Counted from the stretch's first letter, positions 5,889 through 13,514 are shown. The stretch is 13,514 bases of DNA from Alphaproteobacteria bacterium (GCA_003250275.1 QKGW01000126.1:1-13514), one strand, 5' to 3'. Numbers and translations are program-made. Notes: generated from the sequence alone by a model not told the origin.

Positions 5889-7082
5889 ATGGGTAACGGA
5901 TTGCCAACCAGGATCAGCGCGGTGGTGCGGACGGCCGAGTCCAGGGATTCCCTGCTTGCGGCGCTCGCCCACGAGCCCCGCGTTCAGGTCGATATCCGGA
6001 TCGGCGCCCTCAAGGATACGCGGTTGTCGTTTGCCGAAGGCAAGGCGCCCGAGGTCCTGCTGTGCGACGTCGACATGCACGACGCAGACGATCTCGCCGC
6101 GCTGCATTTCCTCAAACGCGAGGTGATCAACGGCCACACGGCGCTGATCGCTACCTCGGACAGTCTGTCTACCGCGGCGATCCGCAGCCTGCTGCGCGAC
6201 GGCGTCGACGACTTCCTGCCGCAGCCGTTCACCCACGAGGAAATGGTCGAGGCGTTGCGCACCGCCGACGCCAAGACCCGGTCGCGCACCGGCGACAGCG
6301 GCGGGCGGGGGCGCGTTTATGCGTTCACCCGCGGTTGCGGCGGCATGGGCGCGACCACGCTGGCGGTCAACACCGCCTGCGCCCTGGTCGGCGCCAAGTC
6401 CGCCCGCAGCCGTGTCTGCCTGATCGATCTCGACGTTCAGTTCGGCGTCGCGGGGCTCTATCTCGACCTCGAGAATCGCTCGGGTCTGATCGAGATCGCC
6501 GCTCAGCCCGATCGCCTCGATGCCGAACTGCTCAAGGCCGCGGTGTCGACGGCGGAAGGTGGGTTCGACGTGCTCACCGCGCCAGCGGTGCCGATTCCGC
6601 TCGAAGCGCTCAAGACCGACGTGGTCGGGCACCTCATCGACGTGGCGCGGCAGAACTACGATTTCGTCGTCGTCGATCTGCCGCACGCGCTGACCGACTG
6701 GATGGAGGCGATCCTGCTGCGCGCCGACCGCGTTCTCGTGGTGACGCAGCTTTCGGTTCCGTCGATCCATCAGACCCGCAAGATTATCGATGCGCTGCAC
6801 GACGACGGCCGTAGTCAGGTGCCGGTCGGCGTGCTGCTCAACCGCTACCGCAAGCGGTGGGGCGACAGCATCGACCTGCGCCAGGCGGAGAAGGCGCTGG
6901 GGATGCCGTTCAGCCACGTCATTCCCAACGATTTCGATCTCGTCTCGGAATCCGTCAATCGCGGCGTTCCGGCATACGCGATCAACCGGCGCAGCCGCTT
7001 CGGCCGCGCCGTCGAAGACATGGTCGCGAGCGACGTCAAGGATTTCGCCCGGGCCGAAGCGAACGCGTCCAGCGGTAGTTAA
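5889..7082 (+). CDS. cpaE: Pilus localisation ATPase-like protein CpaE/TadZ
   Basis: CpaE/TadZ proteins belong to the ParA/MinD superfamily and place the Tad machine at a cell pole or surface site. This 397-residue protein has an N-terminal receiver-like domain (about residues 8-125) and a C-terminal ParA/MinD-like domain (about 140-380). The receiver keeps an acidic site at D60/D62 but has Q112 in DFLPQPF where a Lys is normal, so phosphorylation is doubtful. The nucleotide loop reads TRGCGGMGATTL (about 147-158): the deviant-Walker Lys is replaced by Cys150 and the P-loop Lys by Ala155. Later motifs VCLIDLDVQFG and YDFVVVDLPHALTDW are well kept. It lies just ahead of the motor ATPase gene, as usual. 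Confidence 0.92.
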   Translation: MGNGLPTRISAVVRTAESRDSLLAALAHEPRVQVDIRIGALKDTRLSFAEGKAPEVLLCDVDMHDADDLAALHFLKREVINGHTALIATSDSLSTAAIRSLLRDGVDDFLPQPFTHEEMVEALRTADAKTRSRTGDSGGRGRVYAFTRGCGGMGATTLAVNTACALVGAKSARSRVCLIDLDVQFGVAGLYLDLENRSGLIEIAAQPDRLDAELLKAAVSTAEGGFDVLTAPAVPIPLEALKTDVVGHLIDVARQNYDFVVVDLPHALTDWMEAILLRADRVLVVTQLSVPSIHQTRKIIDALHDDGRSQVPVGVLLNRYRKRWGDSIDLRQAEKALGMPFSHVIPNDFDLVSESVNRGVPAYAINRRSRFGRAVEDMVASDVKDFARAEANASSGS

Positions 7083-7102
7083 CGGTAAAAGGAGTAGGGT
7101 GG

Positions 7103-8485
7103 ATGTTTCGACGGTTTTCCGAGAGCCTCGCCAAGACTTCCAACGCACCGGCGCCCGCCAAGGTCGAGAAGGCGGGCGACATGCCGTCGCTCGCGCCGAA
7201 GCGCGACGGCGACGGCAAGCGGGATCTGACCGAGCTCAAGGTGCGGTTTCACCAGAAGCTCCTCGACATCCTCAACCTCTCGGTGCTCGACAAGATCGAG
7301 GTCGAGCAGTTGCAGCGTGAAGTCGGTTCGGTGGTGCGCGAACTCCTGGTCGAGGAAGGGGTGGCACTCAACGGTTCCGAAACCGCGAAGCTGGTGGACG
7401 AGATTCTCGACGAGGTGCTCGGGCTTGGTCCGCTCGAGCCTTTGCTCAAGGACATCACGGTTTCGGACATCCTCGTGAACACGCACGAGCAAGTGTTCGT
7501 GGAGCGTCACGGCCGTCTGCAACTCACCAATGTGCGGTTCAAGGACGACCGCCATCTCCTGCGCATCATCGAGAAGATCGTCTCCCGCGTCGGCCGCCGC
7601 GTCGACGAATCCCAGCCCTGGGTGGACGCCCGTCTGCCCGACGGGTCGCGCGTCAACGCGATCATTCCGCCGTGCGCGATCGACGGTCCGCTGCTCTCGA
7701 TCCGCAAATTCTCGCGCATTCCCTACAACATGGACCGTCTGGTCGAGATGGGAAGCCTGACCGAACAGATGGCCGAACTGCTCCACGCCGTGGTGCGCTG
7801 CCGCCTCAACGTGCTGATCTCGGGCGGCACCGGCTCGGGCAAGACGACGATGCTCAACAGCCTGTCGTCGTACATCAGCAACGATGAGCGCATCTGCACG
7901 ATCGAAGACGCGGCGGAGCTCCAGCTTCAGCAGACCCACACCGTGCGCATGGAAACCCGCCCCGCCAACGTCGAGGGCAAGGGCGCGGTGAGCCAGCGCG
8001 ATCTCCTGCGCAACGCCCTGCGTATGCGCCCCGACCGCATCATCGTCGGCGAGGTGCGCGGCGGCGAGGTGATCGACATGCTGCAGGCGATGAACACCGG
8101 CCACGAAGGCTCGATGACCACGGTACACGCCAACTCCGCCCGCGATGCGCTCTCCCGCCTCGAACAGATGCTCGGCATGACCGGCTTCGTCCTGCCGGAA
8201 CGGACGATGCGCGCGCAGATGGCCTCGGGCCTGCACGTGATCCTTCAGCTCAACCGCATGAGCGACGGCGCGCGGCGCGTCACCAGCATCCAGGAGATCG
8301 TCGGCATCGAGGGCGACATCATCACGATGCAGGAAATCTACACCTACGTGCGCACCGGCGTGGACGAGAACGGCAAGGTTCTCGGCTACCACACCGCGAC
8401 CGGCATCCGTCCGAAATTTTCCGAGCGTCTCGCCGCCTGGGGTATCCGCCTCAGCACCGAGATGTTCACACCGCAAAGGGGGTAG
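7103..8485 (+). CDS. cpaF: Pilus assembly motor ATPase CpaF/TadA
   Basis: This is the secretion-type hexameric ATPase that powers Flp pilus assembly on the cytoplasmic face of the inner membrane. Its 460 residues match the family length. The N-terminal part (about 50-230) includes GPLEPLLKDITVSDILVN and RLPDGSRVNAIIPP. The catalytic domain has Walker A GGTGSGKTT at 241-249 (Lys247), DAAELQL shortly after, Walker B RIIVGEVRGGE (about 312-322, Glu317), and TGHEGSMTTVHAN with the conserved His. No key residue is missing. A strong ribosome binding site, AAAAGGAG (7087-7094), precedes ATG 7103 by 8 bases. tadB starts 3 bases after its stop codon, in line with the coupled motor and platform. Confidence 0.97.
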   Translation: MFRRFSESLAKTSNAPAPAKVEKAGDMPSLAPKRDGDGKRDLTELKVRFHQKLLDILNLSVLDKIEVEQLQREVGSVVRELLVEEGVALNGSETAKLVDEILDEVLGLGPLEPLLKDITVSDILVNTHEQVFVERHGRLQLTNVRFKDDRHLLRIIEKIVSRVGRRVDESQPWVDARLPDGSRVNAIIPPCAIDGPLLSIRKFSRIPYNMDRLVEMGSLTEQMAELLHAVVRCRLNVLISGGTGSGKTTMLNSLSSYISNDERICTIEDAAELQLQQTHTVRMETRPANVEGKGAVSQRDLLRNALRMRPDRIIVGEVRGGEVIDMLQAMNTGHEGSMTTVHANSARDALSRLEQMLGMTGFVLPERTMRAQMASGLHVILQLNRMSDGARRVTSIQEIVGIEGDIITMQEIYTYVRTGVDENGKVLGYHTATGIRPKFSERLAAWGIRLSTEMFTPQRG

Positions 8486-8488
8486 GGC

Positions 8489-9472
8489 ATGGCAAATCTC
8501 GCGATCGGATCGCTCTCTCCCGTGCAGGTGATCATCATCTACGGCGTCCTGTTCGTCGGCGTGATGCTGCTGGTCGATGGCGCGCTGCAATTGTTCCCGG
8601 GAGGGGACGCCCGTATCCGCGCCAAGGTGAACCGCCGTCTGCTGATGCTCGATTCCGGCATGGCGTCGGAAGAGGTGCTGCAGCGCCTGCGCCGTCGCCG
8701 CCCGGCATCGGATGCGACCAATCCGATCGAGAATTTGCGCAAGCTGATCTACCATGCCGGGGCCGATCTTTCGCTCGCCCAGTTGTTCCTGATTATGGCG
8801 GGGCTCTCTGTCCTTCTGGTGTTCGGCCTTCGCATCGGGTTTCGCACGCCTTGGGAATTGTCGCTGCTCATCGGCGTGGCGATGGGCGTATACATGCCGA
8901 TTTCCTACCTGCGCGGCCGTCGCAAGCGCCGCCTCAAGGCGTTTTCGGAGCAACTGCCGGAGGCGATCGATCTGATCGTGCGCAGCCTGCGCGCCGGTCA
9001 TCCGCTCAACTCGGGTCTGCGCATGGTCGCGGAGGAGCTGCCGGATCCGATCGGCACCGAGTTCGGCCTCGTCGTCGACGAGATCACCTACGGTCTCGAT
9101 ATGCAGCAGGCGATTGGCAACATGAGCGAACGCGTACCGCTGCCCGACCTCCGCTACGTCGTCGTCTCGGTCCGCATCCAATACGGCAGCGGCGGCAACC
9201 TCGCCGAAATCCTCGACAGCCTCTCCAACCTGATCCGCGCGCGGATGCAGATGTTCCGCAAGGTTCTCGCGATTACCGCCGAGGGGCGTTTCTCCGCATG
9301 GTTCCTGTCGCTGTTCCCGATCGGGATGGGGGCGCTGCTTCTCGCGATCAAACCCGACTATTACGACTCGATCATGGGAGACCCGATTTTTCCATACATT
9401 GCGGGCACGACGGGTGGGCTGCTGCTGCTGAACATCATCGTCATGCGCATCATGATGAACATCAAGGTCTAG
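8489..9472 (+). CDS. tadB: Inner-membrane platform protein TadB
   Basis: TadB is one of two inner-membrane platform proteins that couple the CpaF motor to pilus growth. The 327-residue protein has an N-terminal helix (about residues 11-34), one or two helices around residues 92-140, a cytoplasmic type II secretion F-like domain (about 152-275, from FSEQLPEAIDLIVRSLRAGH through YGSGGNLAEIL), and two C-terminal helices (about 268-290 and 303-325). The start is supported by AAAGGGGG (8475-8482), which overlaps the end of cpaF. Length and order are normal for the family. tadC begins 9 bases after the stop codon. Confidence 0.95.
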   Translation: MANLAIGSLSPVQVIIIYGVLFVGVMLLVDGALQLFPGGDARIRAKVNRRLLMLDSGMASEEVLQRLRRRRPASDATNPIENLRKLIYHAGADLSLAQLFLIMAGLSVLLVFGLRIGFRTPWELSLLIGVAMGVYMPISYLRGRRKRRLKAFSEQLPEAIDLIVRSLRAGHPLNSGLRMVAEELPDPIGTEFGLVVDEITYGLDMQQAIGNMSERVPLPDLRYVVVSVRIQYGSGGNLAEILDSLSNLIRARMQMFRKVLAITAEGRFSAWFLSLFPIGMGALLLAIKPDYYDSIMGDPIFPYIAGTTGGLLLLNIIVMRIMMNIKV

Positions 9473-9481
9473 GGGGCGCCG

Positions 9482-10456
9482 GTGGACATTCTTCAGAACA
9501 TCGAAGCGGCCTTCGCCTCCCTCGACCAAACCCAGATCATGATGGGAGTGGTATTCGTCGCCATCGTCCTGATCGTGATGGGGGTGTCGGGGCTGTTCGC
9601 CGGGCGTGATTCGGTGGCGCGGCGTCTCGCCCAGGGCGGCCCCCGATCCTCGGGCATGGACATGAGCGCCCTGCCGAACACGGGGGCGGACCGGCAGCGG
9701 CGTTTCCAGCAGCTCGATAAATACTGGACGCCGCAGGATGAGAAGGAATTCTCGCGCGCCCGCGAGAAGCTGGTGCGCGCGGGCTACCGCCGCCCGTCCG
9801 CGGTGCGCAACTACTACGCCGTCCGCGTGGTGATGGGTCTGATCGTGCCGATCACCCTCGGCTTGGTGTTCCCGCTGCTCTCCCGCAACATCGAGACCTC
9901 CACCTTCCTGCTGCTGATGAGCCTCCTCATCGTCTTTGGCTTCTATGCTCCGGCGCTGTGGGTGGAGCGCGAGGCGCAGTATCGCGAGGAGGCGGTGCGC
10001 GACGGCTTTCCCGATACCCTCGACATGCTCCTGGTCTGCGTCGAGGCGGGTCTCGGCCTCGATGCGGCGCTCGATCGCGTGTCGCAGGAAATCCGCCTTA
10101 GCCACCCGGTGATCGCCGAAGAACTCGACCTCTGCGGCTGGGAACTTCGTGCCGGCAAGGCGCGCCTCGACGTGCTGCGCGACTTCGCCCGCCGGGTCAA
10201 CGTGCTCGACGTCAAAGCGTTCGTCGCGGTGCTCTCGCAGTCGGACCGCTACGGCACCAGCGTCGCCGAAGCGATCCGCGTCTATTCCAGCGAGATGCGC
10301 AACAAGCGTCTGATGCGCGCCGAGGAGAAGGCCAACAAGCTGCCGGTCAAGCTCGCCCTGGCCGCGATCATGTTCACTCTGCCGCCGGTCCTGATCGTGA
10401 TGGTCTCTCCGGCAGTCGTTGCGATCCTGCACGCCCTCAAGGGGCTAGCCGAATGA
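9482..10456 (+). CDS. tadC: Inner-membrane platform protein TadC
   Basis: TadC is the partner of TadB in the pilus platform. The 324-residue protein starts with GTG at 9482, preceded by AGGGGG (9471-9476), which includes the last bases of the tadB stop. It has an N-terminal helix (about residues 19-39), two helices (about 120-162), and the F-like domain from about 175 with FPDTLDMLLVCVEAGLGLDAAL and SDRYGTSVAEAIRVYS. A final helix (about 298-318) ends near VVAILHALKG. The stop codon overlaps the next start as ATGA, suggesting translational coupling. Nothing in the sequence looks damaged. Confidence 0.95.
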   Translation: MDILQNIEAAFASLDQTQIMMGVVFVAIVLIVMGVSGLFAGRDSVARRLAQGGPRSSGMDMSALPNTGADRQRRFQQLDKYWTPQDEKEFSRAREKLVRAGYRRPSAVRNYYAVRVVMGLIVPITLGLVFPLLSRNIETSTFLLLMSLLIVFGFYAPALWVEREAQYREEAVRDGFPDTLDMLLVCVEAGLGLDAALDRVSQEIRLSHPVIAEELDLCGWELRAGKARLDVLRDFARRVNVLDVKAFVAVLSQSDRYGTSVAEAIRVYSSEMRNKRLMRAEEKANKLPVKLALAAIMFTLPPVLIVMVSPAVVAILHALKGLAE

Positions 10457-12021
10457 GGTCTGCGATGGAACGTCCGGTCGTTTTCAAGTCGTTTCGCTTG
10501 CTCGGTGGTGTGTCCTGGGGTGCGCTCGCGGTTGCCGGGGTTCTGCTCGTCGGCTGTTCCGAGAGCATGGACGGCAAGCCGGTCTACTCGATCAACGGCG
10601 AGGCGCGCACCCTCGCGTCCGGCGACTATCATCAGCGCGGCGTCGAGAACCTGCGCCAGGGCCGCATCGGCCTCGCGCTCGACGATCTGAGGCTCGCGCT
10701 CAAGGAGACGCCGGATTCGGTCGAGGTGCTGAACGCCCTCGCGGTCGCCTACGACCAGCTGCACCGCTTCGACGTCGCGCGCGAGTATTACAACCGCAGC
10801 CTCGCGATCGATCCGAACTCGACGCAGACCCTCAACAACTACGGCCTTTCGCTGCTGCGCCAGGGACACAAGGCCGAGGCCGAAACGATGCTCGCCCGCG
10901 CCGAAGGCTCGGACGCCGAGGCCGCGACCGCGAAGGCCAATCTCGCGAAGGTGCGCTATCAGGTCGGCGGCGCGGTGGCGCGCGGCGCGATGCCGCAGCG
11001 AAACGACGATCGCAAGACGGCGGCGTCCGCCGGCAATGCCTGGGTCGAGCGCACCACGCCGACGATCCAGACGCTGGTGACGCGCACCGAGGCGGCGAGC
11101 GAGGCCGAACAGGTCGCGCACGTCCAGGTCGCCTCGGTGCCGGAGCAACTTCGTGACGTCGCGGCGGCGGACCTTGCGGTCGCGTACACCGCGCGCAGCA
11201 CCACCGAACTGCCGCCGATTGCCACCCCCGCCGTCGACGTTGCGCCGCGTCCGGTGATCGCCCCCGCGCCGGTCGCGGAGCTTGCTCCGGAAGCCGCCCC
11301 GGTGCGCGTCGCCGCAGTCGCCGAACCGGCGAACGCGCCCATCGTCGCGGTGATTCCGCGGAACGACGCCGAACCGGCGATCGAAGCGGTCGTCGCGCCT
11401 GCGGCGGACCCGGTGCGGATTACGGAAGTCGCGCCCGGCGAAGAACCCGTCCTGGTCCAGGTTGCCGAAGCCGCGCCGATGCCGGCGATCGTACGGGGTT
11501 CGTCCGCCGCCGAGGTGACGCCGATCGTCGTGCCGGTTGCGGCCTCTGCGCCGGTGCCGGAGATCGCGCGGGTTTCGTCCGCCGCGGAGGTGACGCCGGT
11601 CGCCGAAGCCGCGCCGGTGGAGGAGCCCGCACCCGTTCGGGTCGCCGTGGCCGTGCCGCAGTCCGAGCCCGCTCCGGAACCCGCCGCCGCGACGCCCGCC
11701 GTCGCGCCGCCGTCGACGTTCAGCTTCGAGGTCGCCAACGGCGCCGGGCGCAGCCGCATGGCGGCGCGCCTCGCCCGCTACCTCGGCGGCGAGGGGCTGC
11801 CGCGCGCGTCGCTGAACAACGCCGATCATTTCCGCTACCAGTCCTCCGAGCTGACCTATCGGCCGAACTTCCGCGCCGCCGCCGAACGGGTGGCGGCGCG
11901 CCTGCCGCGTCCGGTCGATCTGATCGAAACCGACGACCAGCGCTGCGACGTCCGTCTGCGTCTCGGCGGAGACCTGCTCGGGTTCGATGCGGCGTTGTTG
12001 AAACGGGGAGCGCAGTCATGA
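10453..12021 (+). CDS. tadD: TadD-like TPR lipoprotein with C-terminal LytR_C-type domain
   Basis: This 522-residue protein has three parts. A lipoprotein signal ends at Cys35 (VLLVGC). About three TPR units follow (residues 57-90, 91-124 and 125-155), as in the pilotin-like TadD. A long linker rich in Ala, Pro and Val (about 250-420) contains imperfect repeats, including a 25-residue duplication. The C-terminal part (about 422-510) resembles the LytR_C fold: FEVANGAGRSRMAARLARYL, then NADHFRYQSSELTYRP and DVRLRLGGDLLGF. Anchored by its lipid, it could span the periplasm between membrane and peptidoglycan or secretin. ATG 10453 overlaps the tadC stop. ATG 10465, with GAGG 6 bases upstream, is a credible alternative start. 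The linker is very GC-rich but matches its neighbours. Confidence 0.87.
   Translation: MRSAMERPVVFKSFRLLGGVSWGALAVAGVLLVGCSESMDGKPVYSINGEARTLASGDYHQRGVENLRQGRIGLALDDLRLALKETPDSVEVLNALAVAYDQLHRFDVAREYYNRSLAIDPNSTQTLNNYGLSLLRQGHKAEAETMLARAEGSDAEAATAKANLAKVRYQVGGAVARGAMPQRNDDRKTAASAGNAWVERTTPTIQTLVTRTEAASEAEQVAHVQVASVPEQLRDVAAADLAVAYTARSTTELPPIATPAVDVAPRPVIAPAPVAELAPEAAPVRVAAVAEPANAPIVAVIPRNDAEPAIEAVVAPAADPVRITEVAPGEEPVLVQVAEAAPMPAIVRGSSAAEVTPIVVPVAASAPVPEIARVSSAAEVTPVAEAAPVEEPAPVRVAVAVPQSEPAPEPAAATPAVAPPSTFSFEVANGAGRSRMAARLARYLGGEGLPRASLNNADHFRYQSSELTYRPNFRAAAERVAARLPRPVDLIETDDQRCDVRLRLGGDLLGFDAALLKRGAQS
11473..11622 (+). repeat. 75-bp imperfect tandem duplication in the TadD-like linker
   Basis: Two adjacent 75-base units (11473-11547 and 11548-11622) encode related 25-residue blocks. 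The first begins APMPAIVRGSSAAEVTP and the second APVPEIARVSSAAEVTP. The first 51 bases of each unit are closely similar and the last third has diverged. Less regular A/P/V/E repeats fill the region before it. The unit length is a multiple of three, so copy-number change would keep the frame. Confidence 0.7.
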
Positions 12022-12944
12022 AGCAAAGCCGGGTCTTGGCGAAATGGGGCGTGATCGCCGCGTTGGCGTTCGGGGTGGCTGCGTGCACCGCCACCGAACC
12101 GGCGAAGCCGACGGCGGCGTCCGATGCCGCGAACCAGCGCGCGTTGATCGCCGAGGCCCAGGCCCAGCTCGATCATCGGGACTATCCGCGCGCCACCGTG
12201 CTGTTCACCAAGGCGGTGGAGGCCGATGCGAAGGACCCCGCCGCGCACCTCGGGCTGGCGCGCAGCTTCTCCGGGTCCGGCGAACGCGAGGCGGCGCTGC
12301 CCGAGTTCGATGCCGCGATCGCGGCGGCGCAGGGCGCGAACGCCGGTCTCGCCGCCGAGGCGCTGCAGGGCAAGGGCGTGGTGCTGCTCGAACTCGCGCG
12401 CTTCGACGAAGCGACCGCGGCGCTGACCGGCGCGGTGGAGGCCGAGCCGAGGCTGTGGCGCGCATGGAACGCCCTCGGCTACCGCCACGACCGCGCGCGT
12501 GACTGGAAGGCCGCCGACGCCGCCTACACCCATGCCGCCGACGCCGCGCCCGCAGGCGCGAAGGCGACGGTGGCGAACAACTGGGGCATGTCGTACATGG
12601 CGCGCAAGGACTACGCCGGCGCCTCCGACCGCTTCCAGACCGCGCTCGCGGTCGCGCCGGGGATGACCACGGCGCGCGAGAACCTGCGTCTCGCGCTCGC
12701 TTTCCAGGGCCGTTACGCCGAGGCGATGACCGGGGTCGAGGACAAGGACCTGGCGATGACCCTCAACAACGTCGGCTACGTCGCCTTCCTGCGCGGCGAC
12801 CTCAGCCACGCGGAGGCGTATTTCCTCCGCGCGATGGAGGCAAGCCCGGCGTATCAGGAGAAGGCCGCGAGGAACCTTCAGATGCTCTCCAGCCTCAAGC
12901 GCGTCAGCGCGGCGCCCGCCGCCGGCGGGGTGGGGGCGCGATGA
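12018..12944 (+). CDS. tadD: TadD-like TPR lipoprotein (second)
   Basis: This 308-residue lipoprotein has signal MKQSRVLAKWGVIAALAFGVAAC cut before Cys23, and TPR units over most of the rest (about residues 40-290). Examples are AQLDHRDYPRATVLFTKAVEADAKDPAAHLGLARSFSGSGE at the start and NNVGYVAFLRGDLSHAEAYFLRAMEASP at the end. In studied Tad systems TadD is a lipoprotein that helps place the secretin, and this copy is closest to that simple form. Its start overlaps the previous stop and its stop overlaps the cpaA start, both as ATGA, so the three genes are probably translated in a coupled way. Confidence 0.9.
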   Translation: MKQSRVLAKWGVIAALAFGVAACTATEPAKPTAASDAANQRALIAEAQAQLDHRDYPRATVLFTKAVEADAKDPAAHLGLARSFSGSGEREAALPEFDAAIAAAQGANAGLAAEALQGKGVVLLELARFDEATAALTGAVEAEPRLWRAWNALGYRHDRARDWKAADAAYTHAADAAPAGAKATVANNWGMSYMARKDYAGASDRFQTALAVAPGMTTARENLRLALAFQGRYAEAMTGVEDKDLAMTLNNVGYVAFLRGDLSHAEAYFLRAMEASPAYQEKAARNLQMLSSLKRVSAAPAAGGVGAR

Positions 12945-13429
12945 TCCTGCTCGCGGCGTTCCTCGCGTTGCTGGCGCTCGCGGCGGCATACGACGTCATG
13001 ATGATGCGGATTCCCAATCTGCTCTGCGGCGCGATCGCGGCGCTGTTCGCGGTGCCCGCGAGCCTCGTCCCCGGCGTGCCGGTGCTCTGGCACCTTGCGG
13101 CGGCGGGGGCGGTGCTGGTGGTCGGCGGCGGGCTGTTCGCGTTCCGGATGATGGGCGGCGGCGACGTCAAGCTCCTCGCCGCGTGCGCGCTCTGGCTCGG
13201 GATGGACAACATGGTGCCGATGCTGGTGGCGATGGCGCTTTCCGGCCTCGTCGTGTTGCTGGTGCTCATGCCCGCACAGCGGATCGCGCGTCGCCTGCAG
13301 GAACGGAGCGAAGCCCCCGCGTGGGTGCCGAAGTCCCTGCTCGCCAAGGGCGTGCCCTACGGCGTCGCGATCGCAGCGGCGGCGGCGTTCGTCGCGGTGC
13401 GGATGCCCTCGCCGGTGTGGGCGTTCTGA
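12941..13429 (+). CDS. cpaA: Prepilin peptidase CpaA/TadV (A24 aspartic family)
   Basis: CpaA/TadV is the inner-membrane aspartic peptidase that removes the leader from Flp prepilin. The 162-residue protein is strongly hydrophobic, with about five to six membrane helices. Both catalytic Asp residues are visible: Asp18 in AAYDVMMMRIPN and Asp75 in MMGGGDVKLL, the GxGD signature. It lacks the N-terminal methylation domain of larger PilD enzymes, as expected for Tad systems. ATG 12941 overlaps the tadD stop. Its place at the far end of the locus, about 12.5 kb from its main substrate flp, differs from the common order in which it lies next to the pilin gene. Confidence 0.94.
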   Translation: MILLAAFLALLALAAAYDVMMMRIPNLLCGAIAALFAVPASLVPGVPVLWHLAAAGAVLVVGGGLFAFRMMGGGDVKLLAACALWLGMDNMVPMLVAMALSGLVVLLVLMPAQRIARRLQERSEAPAWVPKSLLAKGVPYGVAIAAAAAFVAVRMPSPVWAF

Positions 13430-13435
13430 AGGTTT

Positions 13436-13457
13436 CGGAGGCGCGCCCGCGCTTCCG
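13436..13457 (+). terminator. Hairpin after cpaA, terminator-like without T-run
   Basis: CGGAGGCGCG (13436-13445) pairs with CGCGCTTCCG (13448-13457), giving nine stable pairs with one G-T wobble (the innermost pair would be open). It begins 7 bases after the cpaA stop codon. No T-run follows, so it may be a weak or factor-dependent terminator, or a stabilising 3' end. It lies where the pilus operon would be expected to end or be attenuated. Confidence 0.35.
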
Positions 13458-13487
13458 CTGTGCATGAGTGGTGGGGAGACGAACGGA

Positions 13488-13514
13488 ATGTTGGACGAGA
13501 TCAAGGACCGCGCC
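13488..13514 (+). CDS. Start of an unidentified gene, cut by the window edge
   Basis: An ATG at 13488 follows GGGGAGA (13473-13479) with 8-base spacing and reads MLDEIKDRA to the end of the window. An in-frame ATG at 13464 is also possible. Nine residues are too few to recognise the product. It lies 58 bases after cpaA on the same strand and could belong to the operon or be a new unit after the hairpin. Confidence 0.45.

Noticed and set aside
7079..10432. Very long open frame on the minus strand (1117 codons)
   Set aside because: It lies antisense to cpaF, tadB and tadC, all clearly real genes, and its composition (His, Arg, Asp, Ala) is typical of a GC-rich shadow frame.
10282..11829. Arg/Gly-rich open frame on the minus strand
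   Set aside because: Its repetitive look mirrors the A/P/V-rich linker of the TadD-like gene on the other strand. It shows no sign of independent coding.
1..13514. CRISPR array, tRNA, rRNA, insertion sequence or attachment site
   Set aside because: No regularly spaced repeats, no RNA gene features and no transposase or integrase were seen. The window is a continuous pilus locus.

Overview
This window holds one almost complete Tad/Flp (type IVc) pilus locus, with every gene on the + strand. The bias to G/C at third codon positions, the small TadE-like proteins, two TPR lipoproteins and the mixed Cpa/Tad gene set point to an alphaproteobacterium. The Rhodospirillales is my best guess from the gene order and from a TadD-like protein carrying a LytR_C-type domain. 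That placement is inference.

Layout. Positions 1-245 are non-coding leader with an 18-bp perfect palindrome at 184-201, just ahead of the Flp major prepilin gene (246-443). Two hairpins separate flp from cpaB (567-1391), and a further hairpin separates cpaB from cpaC. The secretin gene cpaC (1445-2883) is split by a frameshift near 1995-2001. It is followed by a small lipoprotein (2912-3208), a TadG-like gene (3233-4752, also frameshifted, near 3490), two TadE-like minor pseudopilins (4761-5249 and 5259-5846), cpaE/tadZ (5889-7082), the ATPase cpaF/tadA (7103-8485), the platform proteins tadB (8489-9472) and tadC (9482-10456), two TPR lipoproteins (10453-12021 and 12018-12944), the prepilin peptidase cpaA/tadV (12941-13429), a hairpin, and the first codons of an unidentified gene at the right edge.

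How it works together. CpaA trims the Flp prepilin and probably the TadE-like pseudopilins. CpaE positions the machine, and CpaF drives assembly through the TadB/TadC inner-membrane platform. CpaB, CpaC and the lipoproteins form the periplasmic and outer-membrane part. Gaps are short, and the last four genes of the locus (tadC to cpaA) are joined by ATGA stop/start overlaps, so the locus is probably co-transcribed.

The main surprise is that two genes, the secretin and the TadG-like protein, are each broken by a frameshift of the same sense (-1, or equivalently +2). If both are real, this pilus lacks an intact outer-membrane channel; if they are sequence errors, the locus is intact. I did not see a wholly new system. 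The less ordinary points are the leader palindrome, the recurring intergenic hairpins, the TPR plus repeat linker plus LytR_C architecture, and the degenerate ATPase and receiver motifs of CpaE.
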